From NCBI GenBank assembly GCA_011525695.1, contig WYBX01000154.1, positions 112,248 to 176,247 of the forward strand: DNA of 64,000 bases, given 5' to 3'. Below, one piece after another: positions 8,880 through 19,527 of the stretch (position 1 is its first letter; each line of letters starts with the position of its first letter). The stretch is from Verrucomicrobiia bacterium (GTDB lineage Bacteria; Verrucomicrobiota; Verrucomicrobiia; Opitutales; Opitutaceae). The position numbers and the translations under genes are program-made. A model generated the notes under the pieces. The model saw nothing but the letters and a program-made list of their open reading frames with translations. It ran no database searches and was not told the DNA's origin.

Positions 8880-9019
8880 GTCCTCCGTCACCAGTGGTCC
8901 ATCGTGTGTCCTCAGTCCTCCGTCATCAGTCGTCCGTCGTCTGTCCTCCGTCCTCAGTCCTTGGTCCCTAGTCCCTTGTCCCTGGTCCTTAGTCCCTAGT
9001 CCCTTGTCCTTGGTCCCTC
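8880..9019 (+). repeat. Degenerate heptanucleotide tandem repeat, 20 units
   Basis: The spacer between the second DUF4159 gene and moxR divides exactly into twenty 7-bp units, most beginning GTC. The last nine, from 8957, follow GTCCYTN: GTCCTTG, GTCCCTA, GTCCCTT, GTCCCTG, GTCCTTA, GTCCCTA, GTCCCTT, GTCCTTG, GTCCCTC. Earlier units are more degenerate (GTCCTCC, GTCATCA, GTCGTCC). The array ends 4 bp before the moxR ATG, so it is transcribed in any DUF4159-moxR message and occupies the place of the ribosome-binding site. The rest of the spacer (8787-8879) shows nothing recognisable. Confidence 0.9.
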
Positions 9020-9023
9020 TCCC

Positions 9024-10094
<1,071 letters not shown>

Positions 10095-10098
10095 AGGG

Positions 10099-11070
10099 AT
10101 GGAAATTCCCGTGCCTCCCGTCGCATCCAGTTCCTCCCTTGCCAGCGCCGCGCTGATCGATCCCCAGGCGCTGATGACGATTCGCAGCCTGGAGCTTCGG
10201 GCCCGCGCGGTCGTCGAGGGTTTCTGGAACGGGCTTCACCGCAGCCCCTATCATGGGTTCTCGGTCGAGTTCACCGAGTACCGGCAATACACGACCGGTG
10301 ATGATCCGCGGTACCTGGACTGGCGCGTGTTTGCGCGCAGCGATCGCTACTTCATCAAGAAGTACGAGGACGAGACCAACCTTCGCTGCCACCTGCTCGT
10401 CGATCACAGCCGGTCGATGGACTATGGCACGACCGGCTACACCAAGGGCCAGTATGCCTCCACCCTGGCCGCCACCTTCGCGTACTTCCTCCATCTGCAG
10501 GGCGATGCCGCGGGCCTGCTCACCTTCGACGAAACCGTGCGCGAATACCTGCCCGCCCGACATCGTCCCGGGCACCTGCGGCAGTTGATGCTGGCGCTGG
10601 AAACACCCACTGCGGGCCGGGCCACCGACCTCAACGCGCCCATCGAGCGGATCAGTGCGCTGATCCGGAAGCGCGGCGTGGTCGCGCTCATTTCGGATTT
10701 CCTGGCGCCACTGGATCGGCTGGAACGCAACCTCACCGCGCTCACCGCAGGCGGTCATGAAGTCATCATTTTCCAGGTGCTCGATCCCGCGGAACTGACC
10801 TTCGGGCTGGGGCAGCCGTCGCTGTTCGAGGACGCGGAATCGGCCCGCACGCTCTATATCGATCCCGGGCTGGCCCGGACGAGTTACCTCGAGAAGTTCG
10901 AGCACCACTGTGCCGCGCTGCGGGCGATCAGCCGGAAGCTCGGCATCAGCCATCACCAGCTCCCGACCACACAGCCGCTGGAATTGGCACTGTTTGAATT
11001 CCTCCAGCAGCGAATCAAACGCGGCCGCCAGGTCCGGCGGGCGAGGGGCGCAACGGGAGCCGGCGCATGA
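10099..11070 (+). CDS. DUF58 domain-containing protein
   Basis: This 323-residue cytosolic protein has the DUF58 hallmark GDDPRYLDWRVFAR (residues 68-81 region) followed by a VWA-like segment with DHSRSM (from Asp102), a possible MIDAS site. DUF58 proteins are the usual partners of MoxR ATPases in locus types related to the Bacteroides aerotolerance (Bat) operon. It overlaps the next gene by 4 bp. Role beyond the MoxR-linked complex is unknown. Confidence 0.94.
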   Translation: MEIPVPPVASSSSLASAALIDPQALMTIRSLELRARAVVEGFWNGLHRSPYHGFSVEFTEYRQYTTGDDPRYLDWRVFARSDRYFIKKYEDETNLRCHLLVDHSRSMDYGTTGYTKGQYASTLAATFAYFLHLQGDAAGLLTFDETVREYLPARHRPGHLRQLMLALETPTAGRATDLNAPIERISALIRKRGVVALISDFLAPLDRLERNLTALTAGGHEVIIFQVLDPAELTFGLGQPSLFEDAESARTLYIDPGLARTSYLEKFEHHCAALRAISRKLGISHHQLPTTQPLELALFEFLQQRIKRGRQVRRARGATGAGA

Positions 11071-13187
11071 GCTTCCTGACCCCGCTTTTCCTCCTGGGCG
11101 GCCTCGCGATCGCCGCGCCGATCCTGTACCACCTCATCCGGCGATCCACGCGGGAACGGACGATCTTCAGCTCGCTGATGTTCCTGCAGCCGAGTCCGCC
11201 ACGGATTTCCAAGCGCCACCGGCTCGAGCACATCCTGCTGCTGCTGCTGCGTTGTGCCGCCCTGGCCCTGCTGGCCCTCGGCTTCGCCCGGCCGTTCCTC
11301 AAGGACTTCTCGCTGGCCGATCCCGGCGCCACCCAGCCCCGCCGGATCGCGCTCCTGCTCGACGTGAGTGCCAGCATGCGACGCGAGGGGCTCTGGCCTG
11401 CCGCCCGCACTCGCGCCGAGGCCATCGTGCGTCGCGCGGCTCCCACCGATCAACTCGCTCTCTTCACCTACGATCGCAGCGCCACGCCGTTGCTGACGCT
11501 CGATGAATGGAACCGCACCGCCCCCGGGGATCGGGTTGCGCTCGCCCTCAGCCGGCTCGCCACCACCGCTCCCGGCTGGGGCGGCTCCCAGCTCGGCAAC
11601 GCTCTGATCACCACCGCGGAGTCGCTCGCGGAGAACGAGACGAACCGTGAACCGGGCCAGCCCTCCACCGCGGACGGTCCGCGCGAGATTTTTGTGGTCA
11701 GCGATCTCCAGGCGGGCAGCCGGGTCGAAACGCTCCAGGCCTACGAATGGCCGAAGGATGTCGCCATCCATCTCGAGTCTGTCACCGCATCCCGCCCGAC
11801 CAACGCTGGGCTTCAGCTCGTGGCGGAGTCGGCGGATGCCAATCGTGCCCTCGATGCCGCGGTCCGTGTCCGGGTCACCAATGCACCCGATTCCCAGCGG
11901 GAGCGTTTCCAGGTCGGCTGGTCGAAGTCCGCTGACGCCGCAGATTGGATCGGCACTCCCCTGGAGGCGTATGTGCCGCCGGGCCAGAGCCGCGTCTTTG
12001 CCATTCCGGTGCCCAAGGACACCGCCGGACTGCGGCATCTCGCGCTCGCCGGTGATGACGAGGGCTTCGACAACGTGGTTCATCTGATACCGCCCCAGCC
12101 GCGCCAGGCCGAGGTCTTGTGGCTGGGGGCCGATGCTGGCGGTGATCCGCAGCAGCCGCTGTTCTTCCTCCGCCGTGCCTTCACCGACACGCCCCGGCTG
12201 GCAATCAAGGTGACCGCCCGCGACGCCTCCGCGCCGCTCTCCGCCTCCGACCTCGAGTCCGCCGGACTCGTCTTCGTCGCCGATCCGGTCCCGCCGGCCA
12301 TGGCCGAGGCATTGCGTGAACATGCGAGGGAGGGCGGGATCGTCGTCGCCCTGCCGCGTGGCAGCGCGGCCGCAAACTCGCTGGGACGGCTGCTCGGACG
12401 CGAGGGAGTGACCGTCCAGCCCGTGCAGCCGGACAGCTACGCCATGCTGGCAGAGATCGATTTTCGTCACCCGCTCTTCGCTCCATTTGCCGATCCCCGC
12501 TACAATGATTTCACCAAGATCCACATCTGGAACTACCGCCGGCTCGGGCCCGAGCCGCTGCCCGGCGCCCGCGTGATCGCGCGCTTTGATGGCGGCGATC
12601 CGGCGATGCTCGAACTGCCCGTCGGCAACGGCCGCATCTTTGTCCTGCTCACCGGCTGGCAACCGGCCGACAGCCAGCTGGCGGTATCCTCGAAATTCGT
12701 GCCGCTGGTCTGGTCACTGCTCGAACTCGGCGGCGGGATCGCCCCGCAGCTGACCCAGTTCTTCGTCGGCGATCCGGTGCCGCTGCCACCGGAACACGGA
12801 TTCACAGCCGTGCGCATGCCGGCGGGGACGACGACGCCGCTCGCCGCCAGCGCGAGTGAGTTTGCTCAAACGGTGCAGCCCGGCATCTACGAGTTGGCCG
12901 GCTCGCAGCCGCAGTTGTTTGCCGTCAACCTTGATGTCACCGAAGGTCGCACGGGCCCGTTGGACCGGGATGAACTCGCGGGCCTTGGCGTTCCCCTGGC
13001 TCGGCCCGCTGCGGAAGCCGCACCGGCGCCGGCAGCGGCGACTTTGCGGCAGGGTGCCGAGGCGGAGAACCGCCAGAAGCTCTGGCGCTGGTTTATCGCG
13101 GCCACCCTGGCCGTGCTCTTGATCGAGACCGCGCTCGCCGGCCGGGCAGCACGGGCGACTCTGCGCATGAAGGAGGCGACACCATGA
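11067..13187 (+). CDS. BatA/VWA-type membrane protein
   Basis: This is a 706-residue protein. The first 80 residues match the BatA (aerotolerance regulator N-terminal) domain: MSFLTPLFLLGGLAIAAPIL, a HLIRRSTRERTIFSSLMFL segment and a second membrane helix (about residues 55-75). A VWA-like domain follows with LLLDVSASM (about 96-104) as the MIDAS DxSxS, and a final membrane helix lies near the C-terminus (residues about 670-690). The central part is probably periplasmic. It is the expected VWA client of the MoxR ATPase. It overlaps both neighbours by 4 bp. Confidence 0.88.
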   Translation: MSFLTPLFLLGGLAIAAPILYHLIRRSTRERTIFSSLMFLQPSPPRISKRHRLEHILLLLLRCAALALLALGFARPFLKDFSLADPGATQPRRIALLLDVSASMRREGLWPAARTRAEAIVRRAAPTDQLALFTYDRSATPLLTLDEWNRTAPGDRVALALSRLATTAPGWGGSQLGNALITTAESLAENETNREPGQPSTADGPREIFVVSDLQAGSRVETLQAYEWPKDVAIHLESVTASRPTNAGLQLVAESADANRALDAAVRVRVTNAPDSQRERFQVGWSKSADAADWIGTPLEAYVPPGQSRVFAIPVPKDTAGLRHLALAGDDEGFDNVVHLIPPQPRQAEVLWLGADAGGDPQQPLFFLRRAFTDTPRLAIKVTARDASAPLSASDLESAGLVFVADPVPPAMAEALREHAREGGIVVALPRGSAAANSLGRLLGREGVTVQPVQPDSYAMLAEIDFRHPLFAPFADPRYNDFTKIHIWNYRRLGPEPLPGARVIARFDGGDPAMLELPVGNGRIFVLLTGWQPADSQLAVSSKFVPLVWSLLELGGGIAPQLTQFFVGDPVPLPPEHGFTAVRMPAGTTTPLAASASEFAQTVQPGIYELAGSQPQLFAVNLDVTEGRTGPLDRDELAGLGVPLARPAAEAAPAPAAATLRQGAEAENRQKLWRWFIAATLAVLLIETALAGRAARATLRMKEATP

Positions 13188-16100
13188 ACGACGATTTCCT
13201 CAGACAGAAACTGCGCCGCGTGGTCCGCCGCTACCAGTGGGTCGGACTCTGGCGGAAGCTGGCCATCTGGTGGTCGGTCGCCGCTGCCGCCGTTCTCGTC
13301 GCCCTCCTGCTCCAGCGGCAGCTGGGCTGGACCAGCCCGCACGTCATCCCGGTCATTGCCACGATCGCGCTGGGCGGGGCCCTGGGTCTCGCCCTCCATC
13401 ATTTCAGCCGCCCGCCGGATCTACGCTGGGTCGCGGGCCAAATCGAACGCGCCCATCCGGAACTCGATGGCATCCTGCTGACCGCGATCCAGCAGGCCGA
13501 CGCCGGCGAGGGCAATTACCTCCAGTACCGCGTCATCCAGGAGGCGACCAGCCGCAGCCAGGATTCCGACTGGCGCGGGATCGTTCCCGCCTCGCAGATG
13601 GCCATCGCCCAGATCGCCCATCTGGTCGCGCTGGGTTGCCTCGTCTTCGCCCTCACCAGCCTGCGGATGCCCGCGATTCATGGGGCAGCCCCGGCCTGGG
13701 TCGGCGCCGACGGCGTTTCCGTCACCCCCGGCAACGCCAGCATCGAGCGTGGCGACAGCCTGGTCGTCCTCGCCCGCTTCGGTGGTGCGCTGCCTCCTTC
13801 CGTCAACCTCGTCGTGCGCGAGAGCGGCGCCACGCCCCGCCAGATCCCGCTGGTCAAGAGTCTCGCCGACCCCGTGTTCGGGGGCAGCGTCGCCGACGTC
13901 GCCCAGGATTTCTTCTATCATCTCGAATATCGCGGCCGGCAGACGCGGGAATTCAAGGTCACCGTCTTCGAGCATCCGCGGCTGGTGCGGTCGGATGTCG
14001 CCCTCACTTTTCCCGACTACACGAAGCTTCCACGCAAGGAGATCCCGGATACACGGCGCGTCAGCGCGGTCGAGGGCACCACGCTCGACTTCACGCTGCA
14101 GCTGAACAAGCCCGTCACGTCGGCCCGGCTGGTCGCCCGCGATGCCGCAAAAACGGAAGTCCCGCTCGCCGTGACCCCCGGCCAGCCGGTGGCGACGCTC
14201 GCCGGATTCCGGCCGGCGCAGAGCCAGGCGTATGACCTGCAACTGATCGATGCCGAGGGCCGCGCCAACAAGATCGCGACGTCCTTCGTGATCGATGTGC
14301 AGCCGAACCGGGCGCCCGAGGTCCGCGTCGCCTCGCCCCGGGGCGATGTGCGGCCCTCGCCGCTCGAGGAGGTCAGCTTCGAGGGCACGGTTTGGGACGA
14401 TTTTGGCGCTGCCGTGTACGGTCTGTCCTATTCGGTGGGCGGCGGGGCCCCGCAATCAATCGAGTTGGGCCGTGGACTCGCCGCCCGGGAAAAGCGCGAG
14501 TTCAGCCACCTGCTCCGGCTCGAGGAACTCGACGTGAGCCCCGACGATTTGATCGCCTGGCACGCCTGGGCGGAGGACGTCGGCCCCGACGGCTCGGTTC
14601 GCCGGACCAATGGCGACCTGTATTTCGCCGAGGTGCGGCCGTTCGATGAAATTTTCCGCGAGAGCCAGGACATGCAATCCGGCGAGCCGCCGCCGGGAGG
14701 CGGAGGAGGGAGCGAAGCCCGCCGGCTCACGGATGTGCAGAAGCAGATCATCAGCGCCACCTGGCGGCTCCAGCGTGAAGGGGCGACTCCCGGCTACAGT
14801 GAGGATGTGAAGGTCGTGACTGATGCGCAGAAGCAGGCGCTGGCCCAGGCCGGCGAGGCGGCGGCGGAGGCACGCGCACCCCGGGCCCAGGCCATGTGGC
14901 GGACGGCCACCGCCGAAATGGAGCAGGCGCTGGATCGGCTCGAGGCCGCCGCGCGCGCGCCCGGTCCGCTCGCGGAGGCGCTCCCGGCGGAGCAGGCCGC
15001 CTACCAGGCTCTCCTGAAGCTCCAGGCGCATGAGACCGCGGTCACGCGCAACCAGCGCCAGCAGGGCGGCGGCGGCGGTGGCGGAGGCAACCAGCGCCAG
15101 ATTGACCAACTCGATTTGAAGCAGGCCGAGAATCGCTACGAGACGCAGCGGCAGGCCCGCGCTCCCCAGAACCAGGAGCGGCGCGAACAGCTCGCCGTCA
15201 TGAACCGGCTGCAGGAGCTGGCCCGCCGGCAGAATGATCTGAACGAGCGGATGCGCGAGCTCCAGACCGCCCTGCAGGAGGCCAGGACCGAGGAGGAGCG
15301 CGAAGAGGTCCGCCGCCGGCTCAAGCGGCTCCACGAGGAACAGCGCCAGATGCTCGCCGACGTCGATGAGGTCAGGCAGCGGATGGACCGCGCGGAAAAC
15401 CAGTCGAGCATGTCGCAGGAGCGCCAGCAACTCGACCAGACCCGCGAGGACGTGCAGCAGGCCGCCGATGCGGCCGGCGAGGGCGCGGTCGCGCAAGCCC
15501 TGGCTTCCGGCACGCGCGCCCAGCGCCAGCTGCAGGATTTGCGCGACGAGATGCGCAAACAGAATTCCAGCCAGTTCGCGGAGGACATGCGCGACATGCG
15601 CAACCAGGCCCGCCAGCTCGCCTCCGAGCAGGAGGCGATCAACGAAAAACTCGAGGGGCTGGCCAGCGGCCCCACCCAGCGCAAATCGCTTAGCGACGGC
15701 AGCGCCAGCGAGGAGATGATCCAGCAGCTCGAGCAGCAGCGCCAGCGGATGAGCGAGCTCATGGACCGGGCAACGGAGGTCTCCGAACAGGCGGAAAACA
15801 CCGAGCCGCTGCTTTCCCGCCAGCTTTACGACAGCATCCGCAAGGTCAGCCAGAGCGACGCCAACAGCATCCGCGAGGCGCGCGAGGATCTGCTCGCCGC
15901 CGGCCAGCTCACCTACGATCTGCGCGACCGGCTGCAGCGGGCCGAGGAGCGCGAAGGCAGCGGCAAGGCGCTGGAGGTGACCCGCGAGATGCTCCGCGAT
16001 GGCGCAGTCTCCCAGGCCCAGCGCGGTGCCGGCCGCGCCCGGGAGGAAATCGAAGAGTTGAAGCGCGGGGTCGAGCGCGCCGCCGAGAGCGTGTTGGGCG

Positions 16101-17140
16101 ATGAACTCGAGCAATTGCGGCTGGCACAATCCGAACTCGACGAACTGACCGAACAGCTGGAGCGCGAGGTTGCCCAGGCCGATGGATCGCGCCAGCGCAG
16201 CGGAAATGGCGCGACGTCGCCCGATGGGCAAGCCGCCGGCCAGGAGAGCGGTGACGGGCAACCCTCCGAGTCGCAACGCCGGGCGGAGGAGCTGCGGCGC
16301 GCCATCGACGGGCTGGCTGCGAATTCCAATGACCCCACCGACCCACGCACCGCCGGTCGCGACGGCAACGGTGAACCAGGCGAACCGGGTGGCCGGCAGG
16401 GGCTCGCGCGCGCTGGCCAAGCCGGCCAGGACGACCGCGGCCAGCCTGGCGCAGGCGAATCCACGGATTCATCGCAGCCCACCGACGGGCAGGAATCCTC
16501 CGATGAGCGGATGGCCGGCAATCCGACTTCACAATCAGCGGGCCAGTCCGGCGAGGGCGAGCAGCAGGGTCGGCAGCCCGGACAGGAGCAGCGCGGCCAG
16601 TCGGGGCAGGGCGGCGCAGGCGAGGCTGGCGGGCAGGAAGGTGACCGCCTCGCCGGTGAACCGCAGGACCAGGGTTCGCGCGGCGGCAGTCAGCGCGGAG
16701 GCGGACGCGGCGGATTTGATGTTAATGATTTCTTCACTGGCGGTGACGGCCGTGGCGGCTCGTTTGGCGGCTGGGACGGTTCCTGGGATGGCCGCAGCCG
16801 GGGTCCGCTCACCGGCGAGGAGTTCGATCGCTGGGCCGAGCGGCTGCGTGATGTCGAGGAACTGCTCGAAACTCCCGACCTGCGCAGCTCGGTCGCTTCG
16901 GCGCGGGAGCGCGCCCGACTGATGCGACGGGATTTCCGGCAGGACCTGAAGAAACCCGACTGGGCGGTCGTACGGATGGAGGTTCTCAAACCGCTGGTGG
17001 AGGTGCGCGGCCATGTCGCCGACGAGCTTGCGCGACGCAGCTCGAAGGATTCCCTGGCGCCCATCGATCGGGATCCGGTGCCGCATCGGTTTGCGGAGTC
17101 GGTGCGCCGCTATTACGAGGAACTCGGCAAGGATCCATGA
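13184..17140 (+). CDS. Large membrane-anchored coiled-coil protein, DUF4175-like
   Basis: This 1318-residue protein has two N-terminal membrane helices (about residues 20-75), an extracytoplasmic beta-rich region (about 170-480) and a long Gln/Glu/Arg-rich coiled-coil region (about 530-1060). A low-complexity stretch rich in Gly, Gln, Ser and Pro follows (about 1000-1190), then a GGGRGGFDVNDFFTGGDGRGG segment and a short helical C-terminus. The arrangement resembles DUF4175-family proteins; this naming is moderate in confidence. It overlaps its neighbours by 4 bp inside the MoxR operon. Such proteins may scaffold the MoxR/VWA complex at the membrane, which is inference. Confidence 0.75.
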   Translation: MNDDFLRQKLRRVVRRYQWVGLWRKLAIWWSVAAAAVLVALLLQRQLGWTSPHVIPVIATIALGGALGLALHHFSRPPDLRWVAGQIERAHPELDGILLTAIQQADAGEGNYLQYRVIQEATSRSQDSDWRGIVPASQMAIAQIAHLVALGCLVFALTSLRMPAIHGAAPAWVGADGVSVTPGNASIERGDSLVVLARFGGALPPSVNLVVRESGATPRQIPLVKSLADPVFGGSVADVAQDFFYHLEYRGRQTREFKVTVFEHPRLVRSDVALTFPDYTKLPRKEIPDTRRVSAVEGTTLDFTLQLNKPVTSARLVARDAAKTEVPLAVTPGQPVATLAGFRPAQSQAYDLQLIDAEGRANKIATSFVIDVQPNRAPEVRVASPRGDVRPSPLEEVSFEGTVWDDFGAAVYGLSYSVGGGAPQSIELGRGLAAREKREFSHLLRLEELDVSPDDLIAWHAWAEDVGPDGSVRRTNGDLYFAEVRPFDEIFRESQDMQSGEPPPGGGGGSEARRLTDVQKQIISATWRLQREGATPGYSEDVKVVTDAQKQALAQAGEAAAEARAPRAQAMWRTATAEMEQALDRLEAAARAPGPLAEALPAEQAAYQALLKLQAHETAVTRNQRQQGGGGGGGGNQRQIDQLDLKQAENRYETQRQARAPQNQERREQLAVMNRLQELARRQNDLNERMRELQTALQEARTEEEREEVRRRLKRLHEEQRQMLADVDEVRQRMDRAENQSSMSQERQQLDQTREDVQQAADAAGEGAVAQALASGTRAQRQLQDLRDEMRKQNSSQFAEDMRDMRNQARQLASEQEAINEKLEGLASGPTQRKSLSDGSASEEMIQQLEQQRQRMSELMDRATEVSEQAENTEPLLSRQLYDSIRKVSQSDANSIREAREDLLAAGQLTYDLRDRLQRAEEREGSGKALEVTREMLRDGAVSQAQRGAGRAREEIEELKRGVERAAESVLGDELEQLRLAQSELDELTEQLEREVAQADGSRQRSGNGATSPDGQAAGQESGDGQPSESQRRAEELRRAIDGLAANSNDPTDPRTAGRDGNGEPGEPGGRQGLARAGQAGQDDRGQPGAGESTDSSQPTDGQESSDERMAGNPTSQSAGQSGEGEQQGRQPGQEQRGQSGQGGAGEAGGQEGDRLAGEPQDQGSRGGSQRGGGRGGFDVNDFFTGGDGRGGSFGGWDGSWDGRSRGPLTGEEFDRWAERLRDVEELLETPDLRSSVASARERARLMRRDFRQDLKKPDWAVVRMEVLKPLVEVRGHVADELARRSSKDSLAPIDRDPVPHRFAESVRRYYEELGKDP

Positions 17141-19527
17141 GCCCTTCATCCTCGCTCACGTTTTCCGGCTGGCACTGGCTGTGGCCTGCCATTGCGTTCC
17201 TGATCGTTGCGCTCGCAATTCTGGGTTGGAGCTATCGCGCCGCTGCGGGCCAACCCTACCGCTGGCTCTGCCTGACCCTGAAGGCATTCGGCATCGCCGC
17301 TCTCGCTGTGTGCCTGCTGGAGCCACTCTGGCTCGGCCAGCGTGCCCAGCCCGGCGCCAACATGTTCGCAGTGCTCGCGGACAACAGCCAGGGGCTCCAG
17401 ATTCGCGACGAGGGCCAGTCCGAAAGCCGCGGCGAATCGCTCCGTGCGCTGGTGGATCCGGGAAAACCCGGCTGGCAGTCGACCCTGGCGGAGAACTTCG
17501 ATGTCCGGCGCTACGCCTTCGCCGCCCGGCTCCAGCCCACCGAGGATTTTCGCGAACTGGATTTCAAGGGCCGCTCCAGTGCGATCGGCGGTGCGCTCCA
17601 GACCGTGAAGGAGCGGTTCGCGAACCGCCCGCTCGCCGGCGTCCTGCTGCTCACCGACGGCAATGCCACCGATCTCCCCGGAGACGCGCTGCCCGATTTC
17701 ACCGGGCTGCCCCCGGTCTACCCGATCGTCATAGGACGGACGGACGCCGTTCGCGATGTATCCGTACAGCAGGTTCACGTCACCCAAACCGCCTTCGAGG
17801 ATGCGCCGGTGACCATCCAGGCCGACGTGATTGCCGCGGGTTTTCGCGGCCAGCCAGTCCGGGCGGAACTCCTGGATCAAAATGGGCGGACCGTCGGCCA
17901 GCAGAGCCTGGATGGGCGCGGTGACGGCGGGCCGTTGGCTTTCCGGTTCCAGTTGAAACCGGAACGGTCCGGGCTGTCGTATTACAAGGTGCGGGTATCG
18001 ACCCCGGAACAGCCGCCGGTTGCCGCGGGCGCGACGACGACCCCGGGCGGGGAGGCGACCCTGGCGAACAATTCGCGCGTCGTGGTCGTCGATCGCGGGC
18101 AGGAGGCGTACCGCGTCCTCTACGTCTCGGGACGACCGAACTGGGAGTTCAAGTTCCTTAACCGCGCGCTCGACGAGGATCCACAGGTGCGGATGGTCGC
18201 GCTCATCCGGGTCGCGAAGCGCGAACCCAAGTTCGATTTCCGCGGCCGCGCCGGCGAAACCAGCAATCCGCTTTTCCGCGGCTTCGGTGACCAGTCATCC
18301 GACGAGGTGCAGCGCTATGATCAACCGGTCCTCGTCCGGCTCAACACGCGCGACGAGGTCGAGTTGCGCGCCGGGTTTCCGCGCACCGCCGAGGAGCTCT
18401 ACGGTTACCACGCCGTCATCCTCGACGACCTCGAGGCGGAATTCTTTGGTGCGGACCAGGCACAGCTGCTCCAGAAATTCGTCTCAGAACGCGGCGGCGG
18501 CGTCCTGATGCTCGGCGGGATGGAGAGTTTCCAGGAAGGCGGGTATGCCCGCACTCCCATTGGCGACATGCTTCCGGTCTACCTGGAGCGCGGTGAGGAG
18601 GCAGCTGAGGCGCCTGGGCCGCTGCAACTCCAACTGGCCCGCGAGGGCTGGCTCCAGCCCTGGGCGCGGCTCCGCGACAATGAGGCTGACGAGCGCGGCC
18701 GGCTGGAAGCGATGGAGTCATTCCAGATCCTAAACCGCGTCCGTTCGCTCAAACCGGGCGCAAGCGTGATTGCAACCGTGCGCGACCAGCATGGAGCCGA
18801 ACTGCCGGCGCTCGCCGTCCAGCGGTTCGGCCGCGGCCGGACCGCCGCACTGATGGTCGGTGACGTCTGGCGCTGGGGCATGCGGGACGTCGCGGCGCGG
18901 GCCGACATGGACAAGGCATGGCGGCAACTCGTGCGCTGGCTGGTTTCGGATGTCCCGGGCCGGGTGCAGGCGACGGTCGAGCCGGTCGCAGCCGACGCCA
19001 ACGGAGCGGTCCAGATCCAGGTGCGCGTCCGCGACGAGAAATTCCTGCCGGTGGACGATGCCGCGGTCGCGATCGCAATCGAGCCGGTGGGCTTCGAGGG
19101 GGGCGGCGCACCGGAGGCTGGGGGGATCAAACTCGAGGCCGAGCCGGCATTGAGCGAGCCGGGGCTGTACCAGGCAACTTACGTGCCGCGGACCACGGGC
19201 GGGTTCCGCGCCACTGCAGCGGTGAGTGACCATGCCGGCGTCGAGCTGGGTAGTGCGAAAGTTGGCTGGAGCACCGATTTGGCGGCGGAGGAGTTTCGCT
19301 CGCTCGTGCCCAACACGGCCCTGCTCGAGGAAATCGCCCGGAAGACCGGTGGAGAGGTCGTTCCGGCCGCGAAACTGGCGGACTTTGCCGAGCGGCTGCC
19401 ACAGCGGCGGGCCCCGGTCATGGAAACCTGGTCGTATCCAGCCTGGCACTCGCCCGTGATGTTCGCGTTTGCGCTCGGTTGCCTGCTCGCGGAATGGGGC
19501 ATCCGGCGCTGGAAAGGCCTGCCATGA
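17137..19527 (+). CDS. Membrane protein with glutamine-amidotransferase-like (class I fold) domain
   Basis: This 796-residue protein has two N-terminal membrane helices (about residues 8-28 and 37-57), a VWA-like region around LAGVLLLTDGNATDLPGDAL, and a central amidotransferase-fold domain. Typical strings there are YRVLYVSGRPNWEFKFLNRAL and LLQKFVSERGGGVLMLGGMESF. A C-terminal membrane helix (WHSPVMFAFALGCLLAEWGIRR) follows. Genes with this architecture close many MoxR/DUF58/BatA operons in Planctomycetota and Verrucomicrobiota. No catalytic Cys is apparent at the nucleophile elbow (GGMESF), so it is probably structural. Confidence 0.82.
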   Translation: MSPSSSLTFSGWHWLWPAIAFLIVALAILGWSYRAAAGQPYRWLCLTLKAFGIAALAVCLLEPLWLGQRAQPGANMFAVLADNSQGLQIRDEGQSESRGESLRALVDPGKPGWQSTLAENFDVRRYAFAARLQPTEDFRELDFKGRSSAIGGALQTVKERFANRPLAGVLLLTDGNATDLPGDALPDFTGLPPVYPIVIGRTDAVRDVSVQQVHVTQTAFEDAPVTIQADVIAAGFRGQPVRAELLDQNGRTVGQQSLDGRGDGGPLAFRFQLKPERSGLSYYKVRVSTPEQPPVAAGATTTPGGEATLANNSRVVVVDRGQEAYRVLYVSGRPNWEFKFLNRALDEDPQVRMVALIRVAKREPKFDFRGRAGETSNPLFRGFGDQSSDEVQRYDQPVLVRLNTRDEVELRAGFPRTAEELYGYHAVILDDLEAEFFGADQAQLLQKFVSERGGGVLMLGGMESFQEGGYARTPIGDMLPVYLERGEEAAEAPGPLQLQLAREGWLQPWARLRDNEADERGRLEAMESFQILNRVRSLKPGASVIATVRDQHGAELPALAVQRFGRGRTAALMVGDVWRWGMRDVAARADMDKAWRQLVRWLVSDVPGRVQATVEPVAADANGAVQIQVRVRDEKFLPVDDAAVAIAIEPVGFEGGGAPEAGGIKLEAEPALSEPGLYQATYVPRTTGGFRATAAVSDHAGVELGSAKVGWSTDLAAEEFRSLVPNTALLEEIARKTGGEVVPAAKLADFAERLPQRRAPVMETWSYPAWHSPVMFAFALGCLLAEWGIRRWKGLP

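Noticed and set aside
8880..9019. Heptad array as a CRISPR array
   Set aside because: Units are 7 bp and contiguous, without spacers, and no cas genes are present anywhere in the window.
13237..14235. Open frame of about 330 codons inside the DUF4175-like gene
   Set aside because: It is Arg/Pro-rich, a typical shadow of high-GC coding sequence, and overlaps a convincing gene in another frame.
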